This document shows positions 38,229 to 47,698 of a DNA stretch of 64,000 bases, piece after piece. The DNA is from an uncultured Alphaproteobacteria bacterium (GTDB taxonomy: Bacteria; Pseudomonadota; Alphaproteobacteria; Rhizobiales; Rhizobiaceae): contig CAKMZB010000002.1 of the NCBI GenBank assembly GCA_929200315.1, positions 18,117 through 82,116 of the forward strand, written 5' to 3'. A program made the position numbers and the translations under genes. Position 1 is the stretch's first letter. Every line of letters begins with the position of its first letter. The notes under the pieces are model-generated. The model worked only from the letters and a program-made list of their open reading frames with translations, had not been told where the DNA came from and searched no databases.

Positions 38229-40271
38229 ATGACCAATTCCGCCATCTCCACCTGGACCGGCTCGCTCGGGTTGCCACGCTTTGATGTGATATCTTCGGAG
38301 GATTTCGAGACAGCTTTTGAGGACGCGTTAGCGGAAGACCGGGCGGAAATTGATGCGATTGCCAACAGCATTGACGCACCCACTTTCGACAACACGGTCA
38401 CGGCGCTGGAACTCTCCGGCGAAACGCTGAACCGGACGGCTTCACTCTTCTTCAACCTCACCGGCACGGTGTCTGATGAGACATTGCGTAGGCTTGAGCG
38501 GGAGATCGGCCCGCAGCTTTCCCGTCATGCGTCTGAAACCGCGGCCAACGCCAAGCTCTTCGCGCGGATCGATGTGCTTTGGGAGCGCCGCGACGACCTT
38601 GCCATCACCACAGAACAGGCGCGGGTGCTGGAGAAGCACTGGAAAGGTTTCGTGCGCGGCGGTGCGCGGCTGCAAGGGGAGGCGCAGAAGCGCTTTGGAG
38701 CCATCAACGCCCGTCTTGCCGAACTCGGCACGGCCTTTGCTCAAAACATCCTCGCCGATGAGCGTGACTGGATGCTGGTGCTGGAAAGCGAAAACCAACT
38801 TGCCGGTCTGCCGCCTTTCCTACGCGATGCTATGGCGAGCGCAGCAAGCGAACGCGGGCATGAAGGCAAGCATGCTGTCACCCTGTCCCGCTCCATCATC
38901 GAACCCTTTCTCACCTTCAGCGCGGACCCGGACCTGCGCGCGGAAGCTTTTGCGGCATGGCAGGCGCGAGGTGAGAATGGCGGCAACACCGACAACCGTG
39001 CCAATATCGCAGAAGTTGTGGCCCTGCGGCAGGAAAAGGCGCAGATCCTCGGCTACGAGACCTTTGCCGCCTTCAAGCTGGAAGATCAGATGGCGAAGGA
39101 ACCTGACGCCGTTATGGAACTGCTGGAAAAGGTCTGGGAAAAGGCTGTTGCCAAGGCCGGACTGGAAGAGGCGGAGCTATCCGCCCTCGCTGCCAGCGAA
39201 GGCATCAACACTGCGATCCGACCAGCCGATTGGCGCTACTATGCAGAGAAGCTCCGCGCCAAGACCTACTCCTATGACGAAGTGGAGCTGAAACCCTATC
39301 TCTCCCTCGACGCAATAATTGCCGCTGCTTTCGATGTGGCGAACCGTCTCTTTGGCGTGCGGTTTGAAGAGCGCGAAGGCATCGCGACCTACCATGACGA
39401 TGTACGGGTTTTTGAGTGCCTCGACGCCGATGGCCGTCATCGCGCGACCTTCCTCGCCGATTATTTTGCCCGCACATCCAAACGCTCCGGTGCCTGGATG
39501 TCTGGCTTTCAAGGACAGCATAAATTGGATGACGGGCAAGCACCGATCATCGTCAATGTGATGAATTTTGCTAAAGCTCCTGGGGGACAGCCAACGCTGC
39601 TCTCCATGGATGACGCGCGCACGCTCTTCCACGAATTTGGCCATGCATTGCACGGAATGCTCTCTGACGTGACCTATCCGTCCGTCGCGGGAACCTCCGT
39701 GGCACGGGACTTCGTGGAGCTACCAAGCCAGCTATACGAACACTGGCTCACCGTGCCGGAAATCCTCTCCAAACATGCCCGCCATGTGGAGACAGGAGAA
39801 CCGATCCCACAAGCACTGCTGGACAAGGTGCTCGCCGCACGCAGCTTCAATGCAGGTTTCGGCGCGGTGGAATTCACCGCCTCGGCCCTGGTGGACATGG
39901 CGTTCCACACCGGGCCGATGGGCGGCAAGGACGATCCGGTTGCCTTTGAACATTCCGTGCTGGAGCGAATCGGCATGCCCGCCGCCATCGCGATGCGCCA
40001 CCGCACGCCGCACTTTGCCCATGTCTTTTCCGGTGACGGGTATTCTGCAGGATATTATTCCTATATGTGGTCAGAAGTGCTGGATGCTGACGCTTTCACG
40101 GCCTTTGAGGAAACCGGCAATGTTTTTGACAAAGACACTGCTACCAAGCTCCGCAAGCATATCTACAGCGCGGGCGGATCGGTGGACGCGGCAGAAACCT
40201 ACCAGGCCTTTCGCGGCAAGATGCCGGGCGTCGAGGCAATGATTGAGAAACGCGGCTTGGTCGTGACTTAG
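38229..40271 (+). CDS. M3 family oligopeptidase (Dcp/PrlC type)
   Basis: The 680-residue zinc metallopeptidase shows the active-site signature FHEFGHALHGML (the HExxH from residue 468) with GTSVARDFVELPSQLYEHW after it, and YSAGYYSYMWSEVLDADAF near the end. The overall size and this second region match oligopeptidase A/dipeptidyl carboxypeptidase. It probably degrades peptides in the cytoplasm; no signal peptide is seen. I start at the ATG at 38229 (MTNSAISTWTG); a TTG 11 codons earlier is possible. It converges on the PLP-protein gene with a 4-base overlap. Confidence 0.95.
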   Translation: MTNSAISTWTGSLGLPRFDVISSEDFETAFEDALAEDRAEIDAIANSIDAPTFDNTVTALELSGETLNRTASLFFNLTGTVSDETLRRLEREIGPQLSRHASETAANAKLFARIDVLWERRDDLAITTEQARVLEKHWKGFVRGGARLQGEAQKRFGAINARLAELGTAFAQNILADERDWMLVLESENQLAGLPPFLRDAMASAASERGHEGKHAVTLSRSIIEPFLTFSADPDLRAEAFAAWQARGENGGNTDNRANIAEVVALRQEKAQILGYETFAAFKLEDQMAKEPDAVMELLEKVWEKAVAKAGLEEAELSALAASEGINTAIRPADWRYYAEKLRAKTYSYDEVELKPYLSLDAIIAAAFDVANRLFGVRFEEREGIATYHDDVRVFECLDADGRHRATFLADYFARTSKRSGAWMSGFQGQHKLDDGQAPIIVNVMNFAKAPGGQPTLLSMDDARTLFHEFGHALHGMLSDVTYPSVAGTSVARDFVELPSQLYEHWLTVPEILSKHARHVETGEPIPQALLDKVLAARSFNAGFGAVEFTASALVDMAFHTGPMGGKDDPVAFEHSVLERIGMPAAIAMRHRTPHFAHVFSGDGYSAGYYSYMWSEVLDADAFTAFEETGNVFDKDTATKLRKHIYSAGGSVDAAETYQAFRGKMPGVEAMIEKRGLVVT

Positions 40272-40924
40272 CCCCGCACCCCAAAAATCGCACTGCCGAC
40301 GCGAATATGGGTTGCGTCAAAGGCGATGGCGGTTTCAAAATCCCCGCTCATACCCATAGAGAGTTTTTCTACGCTACTCTCCCGCGCGAGCTTGCGCAGC
40401 AGCGCAAAATGGGGTCCCGGATTTTCGTCCACCGGCGGAATACACATGAGGCCCTCGATCTCGAGGCCGTGGACCGAGCGGCAGCGCTCCACGAATTCCA
40501 CAACTTCCGGCGGCCCAATGCCGGCTTTTTGCTCCTCTTCGCCCGTGTTCACCTGCACGAAGAGCCGCATCATTCGGCCCTGCTTGCCCATTTCGGTGGC
40601 GAGAGCCTTGGCAATTTTTTCCCGGTCCACCGTGTGGATCACATCAAACAGGGCAACGGCATCCGACGCTTTGTTGGATTGGAGCGGACCGATAAGATGC
40701 AGTTCGGCTCCGGGAAATTCCACGCACAGATCAGGCCACTTGCCTTGCGCCTCCTGCACGCGATTCTCGCCAAAGACCCGTTGCCCCGCCTCCAGCACCG
40801 GACGAATAGCGTCCGCATCAAAGGTTTTCGAGACTGCAATCAGCTCCGGCACGTCTGAACGCTCTGCCTTGGCGGCTGACGCCGCGACCCGCTCCTTCAC
40901 CTTCTCCAAACCGGAATGTGCCAC
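40268..40924 (-). CDS. YggS-family pyridoxal 5'-phosphate homeostasis protein
   Basis: The 218-residue TIM-barrel protein carries LIAVSKTFDADAIRPVLEAG with the PLP Lys, VFGENRVQEAQ, LHLIGPLQSNK and LSMGMSGDFETAI with HIRVGSAIFG at the end. These are all conserved in YggS/PROSC. It binds PLP but has no known catalytic activity and helps to balance B6 vitamers. It is divergent from leuS; a partial parS-like site lies in the spacer. Confidence 0.95.
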   Translation of the reverse strand: MAHSGLEKVKERVAASAAKAERSDVPELIAVSKTFDADAIRPVLEAGQRVFGENRVQEAQGKWPDLCVEFPGAELHLIGPLQSNKASDAVALFDVIHTVDREKIAKALATEMGKQGRMMRLFVQVNTGEEEQKAGIGPPEVVEFVERCRSVHGLEIEGLMCIPPVDENPGPHFALLRKLARESSVEKLSMGMSGDFETAIAFDATHIRVGSAIFGVRG

Positions 40925-40941
40925 TTTCTGCCTCGCCTAAA

Positions 40942-40957
40942 AGATTCACGTGAAACC
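40942..40957. promoter_or_regulatory. degenerate parS-like site
   Basis: AGATTCACGTGAAACC matches 13 of 16 bases of the ParB-binding parS consensus TGTTTCACGTGAAACA. The right half CACGTGAAAC is perfect. It lies in the leuS-yggS spacer, about 6.7 kb from the first strong parS site and on the same side of the putative origin. It may be a weak ParB site. Confidence 0.5.
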
Positions 40958-41049
40958 ACGTCGCTGTTGACGCTTCGCCCTGCCGCCGCCACAAGCACGG
41001 CGCGGCGTTTTAGCGCCGTCTGCAACCCTTTTGTGAGAAGCTTCAGCCC

Positions 41050-43671
41050 GTGACAAGTGCGCCCGAAACCAATTCCCCGGCTCCACTGGCCACACAGACC
41101 AACCGCTACGATCCCGCAAGCGTGGAAACACGCTGGCAGGACATCTGGGCTGAACAGAAACTCTTTGAAGCCCCCACCGAACCGGCTCCCGGCAAAGAAC
41201 CCTATTACGTGCTGGAGATGTTTCCCTACCCGTCGGGGCGCATCCATATCGGCCATGTGCGCAATTACGCGATGGGAGATGTGATTGCCCGCTACAAGCG
41301 CGCCAAAGGGTTTGAAGTGCTGCACCCGATGGGGTGGGACGCTTTTGGTATGCCAGCGGAAAATGCGGCCATGGCCAACAACACTCATCCCGGCACCTGG
41401 ACCTATGAGAACATTGCCACCATGCGCGGGCAGTTGCAGCGCATGGGCCTGTCGTTGGACTGGTCCCGCGAATTTGCCACCTGCGATGTCGATTATTACG
41501 GCAAACAGCAGAAGCTGTTTCTTGATTTTCTCGCCGCCGGGCTGATCTACCGCAAGAACGCCAAGGTCAATTGGGACCCGGTGGACATGACCGTGCTTGC
41601 CAATGAGCAGGTGATTGACGGCAAAGGCTGGCGTTCCGGTGCAGAGGTGGAGCAACGCGACCTGACGCAGTGGTTTTTCAAGATTTCAGATTTCGCCGAA
41701 GAGCTGCTCGACGACATCGACACGCTGGAAAACTGGCCTGATAAGGTCAAGCTGATGCAGGCCAACTGGATCGGCAAGAGCCGCGGCCTACTGATGGGCT
41801 TTGACCTTACCGAGCCCGTTCATGGCTTTGAAGCCATCGAGATCTACACAACCCGGCCGGACACTTTGGCAGGCGCAAGTTTCATCGCCCTTGCACCAGA
41901 GCACCCGCTCTCCGTGGCGCTGGCGAAGGACAATACGCAACTTGCCGAATTCAATGTGGATGTACGCCGCTCCGGCACCTCTGAGGAAGAGCTGGAAAAG
42001 GCGGAGAAGCGTGGTTTTGACACCGGCTTGCGGGTGAAACACCCGGCGAAGGACAACGCAACACTGCCGGTCTATGTCGCCAATTTCGTGCTCATGGATT
42101 ACGGCACAGGCGCGATCTTCGCCTGCCCCGCCCACGACCAGCGCGACCTGGACTTTGCCCGCAAATACGACCTTCCGGTCATCGACACATTCTTCGCCCT
42201 CGACAATGCCGAGCCGGTAAAGAACGAGGCTTTCGTGCCGCCCAAAACCCAAACCGTGCGGTTTTTGGATCAGCCCGCCGGAGTTGATGTGGCAACCGGC
42301 CAGGAAGCTGTTGATGCAACGCTCGATTGGGCGGAAAAACTGGGTCTCGGCACCGCGCAGACCCAATTCCGCCTGCGCGATTGGGGCCTGTCGCGCCAGC
42401 GCTATTGGGGCTGCCCAATCCCGATCATCCATTGCGAAAGCTGCGGCACTGTGCCCGTGCCTGATGCCGATTTACCGGTCGTGCTGCCCGACGACATCAC
42501 CTTCGACAAGCCGGGCAATCCGCTGAACCGCCACGATGCCTGGCGCAAAATCGCCTGCCCCAAATGCGGCGGCGAGGCAGTGCGTGAAACCGACACAATG
42601 GACACATTCGTGGACTCGTCATGGTATTTCGCGCGCTTTGCTGACCCGACCGTCACAACACCCACTAACGTGTCCGCCGCCAGCACCTGGCTACCGGTCG
42701 ACCAATATATTGGCGGTATTGAACACGCGATCCTGCACCTGCTCTATTCGCGCTTCTTTGCCCGCGCGATGAAGGTGACCGGCCATCTTGACGTGAAGGA
42801 GCCATTTAGGGGCCTCTTTACCCAGGGCATGGTCGTGCATGAAACCTACAAGCGCGGAGAACGAGAATGGCTCTCCCCTCAAGAGGTGGAACTTTCCGGC
42901 GAGGGCGATGCACGCAAGGCGGTTCTGAAATCCACCGGCGAAGACGTGACAATCGGCGGCATTGAAAAAATGTCGAAGTCCAAGCGCAATATTGTCGACC
43001 CTGACGCGATCATTGATCGCTACGGAGCCGACACAGCACGCTGGTTTGTGCTCTCCGATTCTCCGCCGGATCGCGATGTTGTCTGGACAGAGGCCGGGGT
43101 CGAAGGCGCTCACCGCTTCGTGCAACGGTTCTGGAAACTTATCTTGGCCATTTCCACCAGCAATGGCGGCGGCCAGGGTGGTGCGGACAATGACCTCACT
43201 CGCCTCGCGCACCGAACCCTCGACAATGTCGACCGAATGATCCCGGCTTTGCGCTACAATGCGGCGGTGGCGCAGGTCTATACCTTGGTCAATGCTCTGG
43301 AAGCAGCCGAGCGCAAGGGCACAACATCTGCCGAGGCGCTAAAAACAGTTGCAACACTGGTTGTGCAAATGATCGCCCCGATGATGCCGCATCTGGCGGA
43401 GGAGTGTTGGGCAGCCCTTGGCGAAAAAGGTCTTTGCGCCGCCACAACCTGGCCGACCGCCGATCCGGCCCTGCTGGAAGATGACAGCATCACACTGCCG
43501 GTGCAGATCAATGGCAAGAAGCGCGGCGACATTACCGTTGCCAAGGATCTCTCCAAAGAAGACGTCGAGAAAGCCGCCCTCGAACTGGACTTTGTGCAAG
43601 CGGCAATTGCTGATAAGCCGGTACGGCGCGTGGTCGTGGTGCCCGGAAGGATTGTCAATGTCGTGGTTTAA
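41050..43671 (+). CDS. leuS: leucyl-tRNA synthetase
   Basis: LeuRS (873 residues, bacterial type) charges tRNA-Leu. The class I motifs are HIGH at 66-69 in [13 protein letters not shown] and KMSKS at 640-644 in [14 protein letters not shown]. The CP1 editing domain includes [13 protein letters not shown] and the zinc-type Cys pairs (HCESCG, CPKCG). It starts at a GTG. leuS is followed by lptE and holA in the order seen in most alphaproteobacteria; lptE overlaps its end by 14 bases. Confidence 0.97.
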   Translation: MTSAPETNSPAPLATQTNRYDPASVETRWQDIWAEQKLFEAPTEPAPGKEPYYVLEMFPYPSGRIHIGHVRNYAMGDVIARYKRAKGFEVLHPMGWDAFGMPAENAAMANNTHPGTWTYENIATMRGQLQRMGLSLDWSREFATCDVDYYGKQQKLFLDFLAAGLIYRKNAKVNWDPVDMTVLANEQVIDGKGWRSGAEVEQRDLTQWFFKISDFAEELLDDIDTLENWPDKVKLMQANWIGKSRGLLMGFDLTEPVHGFEAIEIYTTRPDTLAGASFIALAPEHPLSVALAKDNTQLAEFNVDVRRSGTSEEELEKAEKRGFDTGLRVKHPAKDNATLPVYVANFVLMDYGTGAIFACPAHDQRDLDFARKYDLPVIDTFFALDNAEPVKNEAFVPPKTQTVRFLDQPAGVDVATGQEAVDATLDWAEKLGLGTAQTQFRLRDWGLSRQRYWGCPIPIIHCESCGTVPVPDADLPVVLPDDITFDKPGNPLNRHDAWRKIACPKCGGEAVRETDTMDTFVDSSWYFARFADPTVTTPTNVSAASTWLPVDQYIGGIEHAILHLLYSRFFARAMKVTGHLDVKEPFRGLFTQGMVVHETYKRGEREWLSPQEVELSGEGDARKAVLKSTGEDVTIGGIEKMSKSKRNIVDPDAIIDRYGADTARWFVLSDSPPDRDVVWTEAGVEGAHRFVQRFWKLILAISTSNGGGQGGADNDLTRLAHRTLDNVDRMIPALRYNAAVAQVYTLVNALEAAERKGTTSAEALKTVATLVVQMIAPMMPHLAEECWAALGEKGLCAATTWPTADPALLEDDSITLPVQINGKKRGDITVAKDLSKEDVEKAALELDFVQAAIADKPVRRVVVVPGRIVNVVV

Positions 43672-44191
43672 TGTCGCCTCCCTTCGGGCCGCTGGAAGGC
43701 TGCTCGTTTGTGCCGGAACCATTGGCCTTGCTGCCTGCACTGTGGAGCCGCTTGCCGGCAACCGCGTTTCGCTCGGCAATGGCAGCACAATAGCGCTCTC
43801 GCAGGCCGTGTCGGTCGATCCGGTTTCAACCCGGGTGGAGCAACAACTTCGCAACGAACTTCTCTTCGCTATGCATGGCGGTAATCCGCCGGTTAGTGCA
43901 CCCTACCGCGTGCGCATTAACGCGACTGCGACCGACAATGTTGTCGCCATTCGCGGCTCAACACTGGCGCCAACTGCAGCAAATGTGACGCTGAATTCCA
44001 GCTACCAGTTGATTGAAGTGGCCAGCGGGCGCGTTGTGGATTCCGGCTCCAACACAGCCCTTGCAGCCTATGATCGCACGTCCCAGAGCTTTGCCAATGA
44101 TCGCGCCCGGCGGGATGCGGAAAACCGGGCGGCCAAAGAGGCTGCAAGGCGTATCAGTCTTGCCATTTCCCGCGCGCTGGTCGCGAGCTAG
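43658..44191 (+). CDS. lptE: LPS assembly lipoprotein LptE
   Basis: LptE plugs the LptD barrel that places lipopolysaccharide in the outer membrane. The 177-residue product has a short lipoprotein signal ending in the lipobox LAAC (residue about 27), then a beta-rich body with [18 protein letters not shown] and [17 protein letters not shown], as in alphaproteobacterial LptE. Sequence identity in the family is low, so context (between leuS and holA) weighs heavily. GGAAGGA precedes the ATG; the start lies inside the end of leuS. Confidence 0.88.
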   Translation: MSWFNVASLRAAGRLLVCAGTIGLAACTVEPLAGNRVSLGNGSTIALSQAVSVDPVSTRVEQQLRNELLFAMHGGNPPVSAPYRVRINATATDNVVAIRGSTLAPTAANVTLNSSYQLIEVASGRVVDSGSNTALAAYDRTSQSFANDRARRDAENRAAKEAARRISLAISRALVAS

Positions 44192-44200
44192 CGCTCCGCC

Positions 44201-45253
44201 ATGGCGGAGATCAAGGCCGGGCGGGTTGATGCCTATCTGTCAAAACCTGATCCAAATCACAGCGTTGTCCTGATCTACGGGCCAGACCGAGGTCTTGTTT
44301 CCGAGCGGGCGCTTGCTCTTGCTCGGTCCTGCGGCGCGGTTCTGGACGATCCCTTTGCTACGATCCGGATCAGCGCGGATGAAGCCGCATCCGACACCGA
44401 GCGGGTGGCATCGGAAGCTCATACTGTCTCTATGTTTGGCGGCAAGAGGCTGATCTGGATTTCGGGTTCGACGCAAAAACAACTCATCAAGGCCATTCAG
44501 CCGGTGCTTGATCTGCCGCCCCAGGATGCGGTGATCATCATTGAGGCGGGGGAGCTGAAAAAGACATCACCGCTGCGCAAGCAAGTGGAGAAGAGTGAGA
44601 ACGCCGCGGCCCTGCCCTGCTACCAGGACGGTCCGGAGGCTCTGCGGCGCATGATTGATAGCGAGCTGCAGGCTGCCAGGCTGCAAATGGCACCGGAAGC
44701 GCGGGATATGCTGATCGCCAATCTCGGTGATGATCGCCTCGCCTCCCGTGGCGAGGTGCAGAAGCTGTGCCTCTACGCCATGGGTCAGGAGGAAATTACG
44801 GCTGAAGACGTGATGCGGCTCACCGGCGACAGTGCGAGCCTCTCAGCCGATACCATCGTTGATGCCGCCGCCTGTGGGGATGCGGTAAGCCTGGAGCGGG
44901 ATATGCGGCGGCTTTTTGCGCGAGGATCCGGCACGTTTCAGCTTTTGAACGCGGCCCAACGTCATTTTCAGACGCTGCACAGCCTCGCCTCACGTGCTGC
45001 GGCACAGGGGCAGGCTGCGCGGGCGATGGCAAAATCCGCGCGGCCTCCGTTCTACTTCCAGCGGCTCAGAAAGGCCGAAGAGGCTCTTGATCTATGGCCG
45101 GAAGGCGCCTTGCGGGCGGCCATGACGCGGATCAACAAAGCAACGCTCGACAGCCGCGCCAATGCGGCGCTTGGTGATGAGATCGTGACGGCGCTATTCT
45201 TCGCTTTAGCCGCGCAGGCCCAACGGCAACGCCAAAAGCGCAGACGCGGCTAG
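44201..45253 (+). CDS. holA: DNA polymerase III delta subunit
   Basis: The 350-residue protein is the clamp-loader delta subunit (HolA), which opens the beta clamp. Features include VVLIYGPDRGLVSERALALA at the start, RLIWISGS, a region QDAVIIIEAGELKKTSPLRKQVEK and a helical C-terminal domain. Sequence conservation is modest, but position after leuS-lptE and length are typical. The last two bases before the parB gene show that the two convergent genes nearly touch. Confidence 0.93.
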   Translation: MAEIKAGRVDAYLSKPDPNHSVVLIYGPDRGLVSERALALARSCGAVLDDPFATIRISADEAASDTERVASEAHTVSMFGGKRLIWISGSTQKQLIKAIQPVLDLPPQDAVIIIEAGELKKTSPLRKQVEKSENAAALPCYQDGPEALRRMIDSELQAARLQMAPEARDMLIANLGDDRLASRGEVQKLCLYAMGQEEITAEDVMRLTGDSASLSADTIVDAAACGDAVSLERDMRRLFARGSGTFQLLNAAQRHFQTLHSLASRAAAQGQAARAMAKSARPPFYFQRLRKAEEALDLWPEGALRAAMTRINKATLDSRANAALGDEIVTALFFALAAQAQRQRQKRRRG

Positions 45254-45254
45254 G

Positions 45255-46154
45255 CTAGCTCTTTTTGCCTGACAGGCGCTCTTCCAGCTCGTCCAACTGT
45301 TCCAACCCGCGATAGCGGATGGTCAATGTCCCGTTGTCATTGGCCTTGTGACGAATATCCACCTTCATGCCCAGAAGATCCGACAGGCGCCCGGCAAGAT
45401 TGTTGGCATCACCAATATCTCCGGCGGGCGACTTCGACCCGTCCTTAGAAGGAGTGGGAGCATCGCCCAGGCTGGCAAGGCTTTCGGCCTGACGCACAGA
45501 CAACCCTTCCCGCACAATACGGTCTGCCAGGGCACGGGGATTGTCCAGCGGGACGAGCGCGCGGGCGTGACCGGCGGAAAGACGACCGTCTGTAACCATT
45601 TCACGCACATCAGCCGGCAAGTTGAGCAGCCGCAGCGTGTTCGCCACATGGCTGCGGCTCTTGCCAATAACCTGGCCAAGATCAGCTTGGCGGTAATCAT
45701 GTTCTTCCATAAGTAATTGATAACCCAGTGCTTCTTCCACCGGGTTGAGATCAGAACGCTGTACATTCTCAATGATGGCAAGCTCCAGGGCTTGGCGATC
45801 ATCAACTTCGCGGACGATGACGGGCACCCGATCGAGCTTTGCAGCCTGAGCGGCGCGCCAGCGGCGCTCGCCGGCGATGATTTCGTAGTGGCCCTCGCTG
45901 GTGGGGCGCACCAGAATCGGCTGAACCAAGCCATGTTCTTTCAAAGAACCAGCCAGCTCAGCAAGCTCCGCCTCGTTAAACTGGCGGCGCGGGTTGTTGC
46001 GGCTAGCAACGATGTCGCCAACAGCGACCGTGCGATCGGCTTTTACATCCGCTTGTGGCGCCTGCTGGTCAATACCGGTGGAAACCGGACGGTCCATTTC
46101 CCCAATCAGGGCTGCAAGACCACGGCCCAGGCGACGATCACCATTGTTCGACAT
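45255..46154 (-). CDS. parB: chromosome-partitioning protein ParB
   Basis: ParB (299 residues) binds parS, spreads using CTP and forms the partition complex. The N-terminal tail LGRGLAALIG is the ParA-interacting motif, CTP binding is in GERRWRA (95-101), with ENVQRSDLNPVEEA after it, a helix-turn-helix (ADLGQVIGKSRSHVANTLRLL, about 147-167) recognises parS, and a C-terminal dimer domain (GTLTIRYRGLEQLDELEERL) closes it. A low-complexity linker with Ser, Pro and Gly precedes the dimer domain. It follows parA after 15 bases. Confidence 0.97.
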   Translation of the reverse strand: MSNNGDRRLGRGLAALIGEMDRPVSTGIDQQAPQADVKADRTVAVGDIVASRNNPRRQFNEAELAELAGSLKEHGLVQPILVRPTSEGHYEIIAGERRWRAAQAAKLDRVPVIVREVDDRQALELAIIENVQRSDLNPVEEALGYQLLMEEHDYRQADLGQVIGKSRSHVANTLRLLNLPADVREMVTDGRLSAGHARALVPLDNPRALADRIVREGLSVRQAESLASLGDAPTPSKDGSKSPAGDIGDANNLAGRLSDLLGMKVDIRHKANDNGTLTIRYRGLEQLDELEERLSGKKS

Positions 46155-46169
46155 ACTTGTTCTCCAAAA

Positions 46170-46988
46170 TCAGGCCGCTCGCTTTGCCTTCATGCGTTTT
46201 TCTCGTTTGATCACCTCGGCCGCGAGCTTGAGATAAGCCTGCGATCCGGCGCAATCGACATCATAGAGTAACACGGGTTTGCCGAATGAGGGTGCTTCTG
46301 AGATGCGCACGTTGCGGGGTATGACAGTTTCATAAACCTTATCCCCCAATGTTCCGCGCACATCGGCCTCGACCTGTCGGGTCAGGTTGTTACGGGCATC
46401 TACCATGGTGAGCACGACGCCCTGCAAGTCCAACTTGCTGTTCAGTCCTTCACGGACATGATCGATAGTAGCGAGCAGCTGAGTGAGGCCTTCCAGTGCG
46501 AAAAACTCGGTCTGCAGTGGGACCAGAACGGAATCTGCTGCCGCCAGAGCATTAAGTGTGAGCAGGTTTAAGGACGGTGGGCAATCCACCAAGATGTAAT
46601 CAAATTTCGGATCCCGCCCGAAATGGCTCGCGATCTGCATTTTGAGCCGATACGCGCGGTCATCGCGAGCAGCCAATTCAGTCTCCAGGCCCAGCAGGTC
46701 AAGGGTTGCAGGCACTACAAAAAGGCGCGGGACGTCAGTGGGGCGAACAGATTCGCGCAAGCTTGCTTCATCCGCGAGAAGCTCCACAGATCCAGGTTCG
46801 CGCTGATCTTTTTCGATGCCCAAACCGGTGCTGGCATTACCCTGAGGGTCGAGATCAACAAGCAGGACCGTTTGCCCAACAGCAGCCAAGGCAGTCGCCA
46901 GGTTGATGGCGGTCGTCGTCTTACCAACGCCACCCTTCTGGTTGGCGAGCGCAATAACACGGGCTCTTACGTCAGTGTTGATCTGCAA
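46170..46988 (-). CDS. parA: chromosome-partitioning ATPase ParA
   Basis: The 272-residue ATPase moves ParB-parS complexes over the nucleoid. The deviant Walker A motif is KGGVGKTT (18-25) in IALANQKGGVGKTTTAINL. Further features are LVDLDPQGNASTG, DYILVDCPPSLNLLTLNALAAAD and the C-terminal basic helices (KLAAEVIKREKRMKAKRAA) for DNA binding. Compared with homologues it is of normal length. It precedes parB in the same operon and lies 74 bases after rsmG. Confidence 0.97.
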   Translation of the reverse strand: MQINTDVRARVIALANQKGGVGKTTTAINLATALAAVGQTVLLVDLDPQGNASTGLGIEKDQREPGSVELLADEASLRESVRPTDVPRLFVVPATLDLLGLETELAARDDRAYRLKMQIASHFGRDPKFDYILVDCPPSLNLLTLNALAAADSVLVPLQTEFFALEGLTQLLATIDHVREGLNSKLDLQGVVLTMVDARNNLTRQVEADVRGTLGDKVYETVIPRNVRISEAPSFGKPVLLYDVDCAGSQAYLKLAAEVIKREKRMKAKRAA

Positions 46989-47062
46989 TTCAGGACCTCA
47001 GGCAAGGCTTCTTCAGGAGTTATAAGGGCTGCGACGGCAGAAACCAATCGCATAGCGTCATC

Positions 47063-47698
47063 CTAGCGCTTCTCCACCGTCCCGATCTTTAGGATCACGC
47101 CGTCCGGGTTCAGCTTGCTGGGAATGGCATCATATTCGAAATTATAGATTTTCTTTGCTTCGGCTAGCTCTTCCCTCCAAAGTGAACCCTTCTGCAACAG
47201 AGAGATCGTGTTGGAATCGTTCAACAATAATCGGAAGGAAAGAAGATCGGAAAGAGGGGCAAGCGCCCGTGCAGTGAGAAAATCACAACCCGCCACGTCC
47301 GGAAGCGCCATCTCAATACGGCGATTGTCAACTTTCACCGCTAGCGGTTCTGGTAGGTTCAATTTTGCGATGACTGCACGCAGAAAAGCACATTTCTTGC
47401 CACTTGACTCGATAAGCTGAACTGAACTCCTGCTCTGCTCTGACCCTCGCTCTGCAAGACAAATCGCGATGATCAGACCTGGCAGCCCCGCCCCAGCACC
47501 GATATCAATAACGCGAGCGCCATCGGGAACAATTTCAGCGACTTGAAAACAGTCTTCAATATGTCTGGACCAGATATCATCGACCGTCCCGGAGCCGATC
47601 AGATTGATCTTCCGCTGCCAAACAGCAAGTTCATACGCGTAGATTGCGAGTCGATCGTAAGTTTCACGTGAAACAGACGTGGACAGATTGCCGTCCAT
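47063..47698 (-). CDS. rsmG: 16S rRNA (guanine-527-N7) methyltransferase
   Basis: RsmG/GidB (211 residues) methylates N7 of G527 in 16S rRNA. The SAM-binding motif is VIDIGAGAGLPGLIIAI near 66-82. The N-terminus MDGNLSTSVSRETYDRL contains VSRET, which is the translation of a parS site, a peculiarity of gidB in many bacteria. The start shares one base with the mnmG stop (ATGA), so translation is coupled. It belongs to the mnmE-mnmG-rsmG-parAB chain. Confidence 0.96.
   Translation of the reverse strand: MDGNLSTSVSRETYDRLAIYAYELAVWQRKINLIGSGTVDDIWSRHIEDCFQVAEIVPDGARVIDIGAGAGLPGLIIAICLAERGSEQSRSSVQLIESSGKKCAFLRAVIAKLNLPEPLAVKVDNRRIEMALPDVAGCDFLTARALAPLSDLLSFRLLLNDSNTISLLQKGSLWREELAEAKKIYNFEYDAIPSKLNPDGVILKIGTVEKR
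47660..47675. promoter_or_regulatory. parS site inside the rsmG start
   Basis: AGTTTCACGTGAAACA matches 15 of 16 bases of the parS consensus. It lies within the rsmG coding region (codons 8-13, VSRET). Together with the site at 49574 and the parAB genes at 45255-46988 this marks the chromosomal centromere. Confidence 0.92.
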
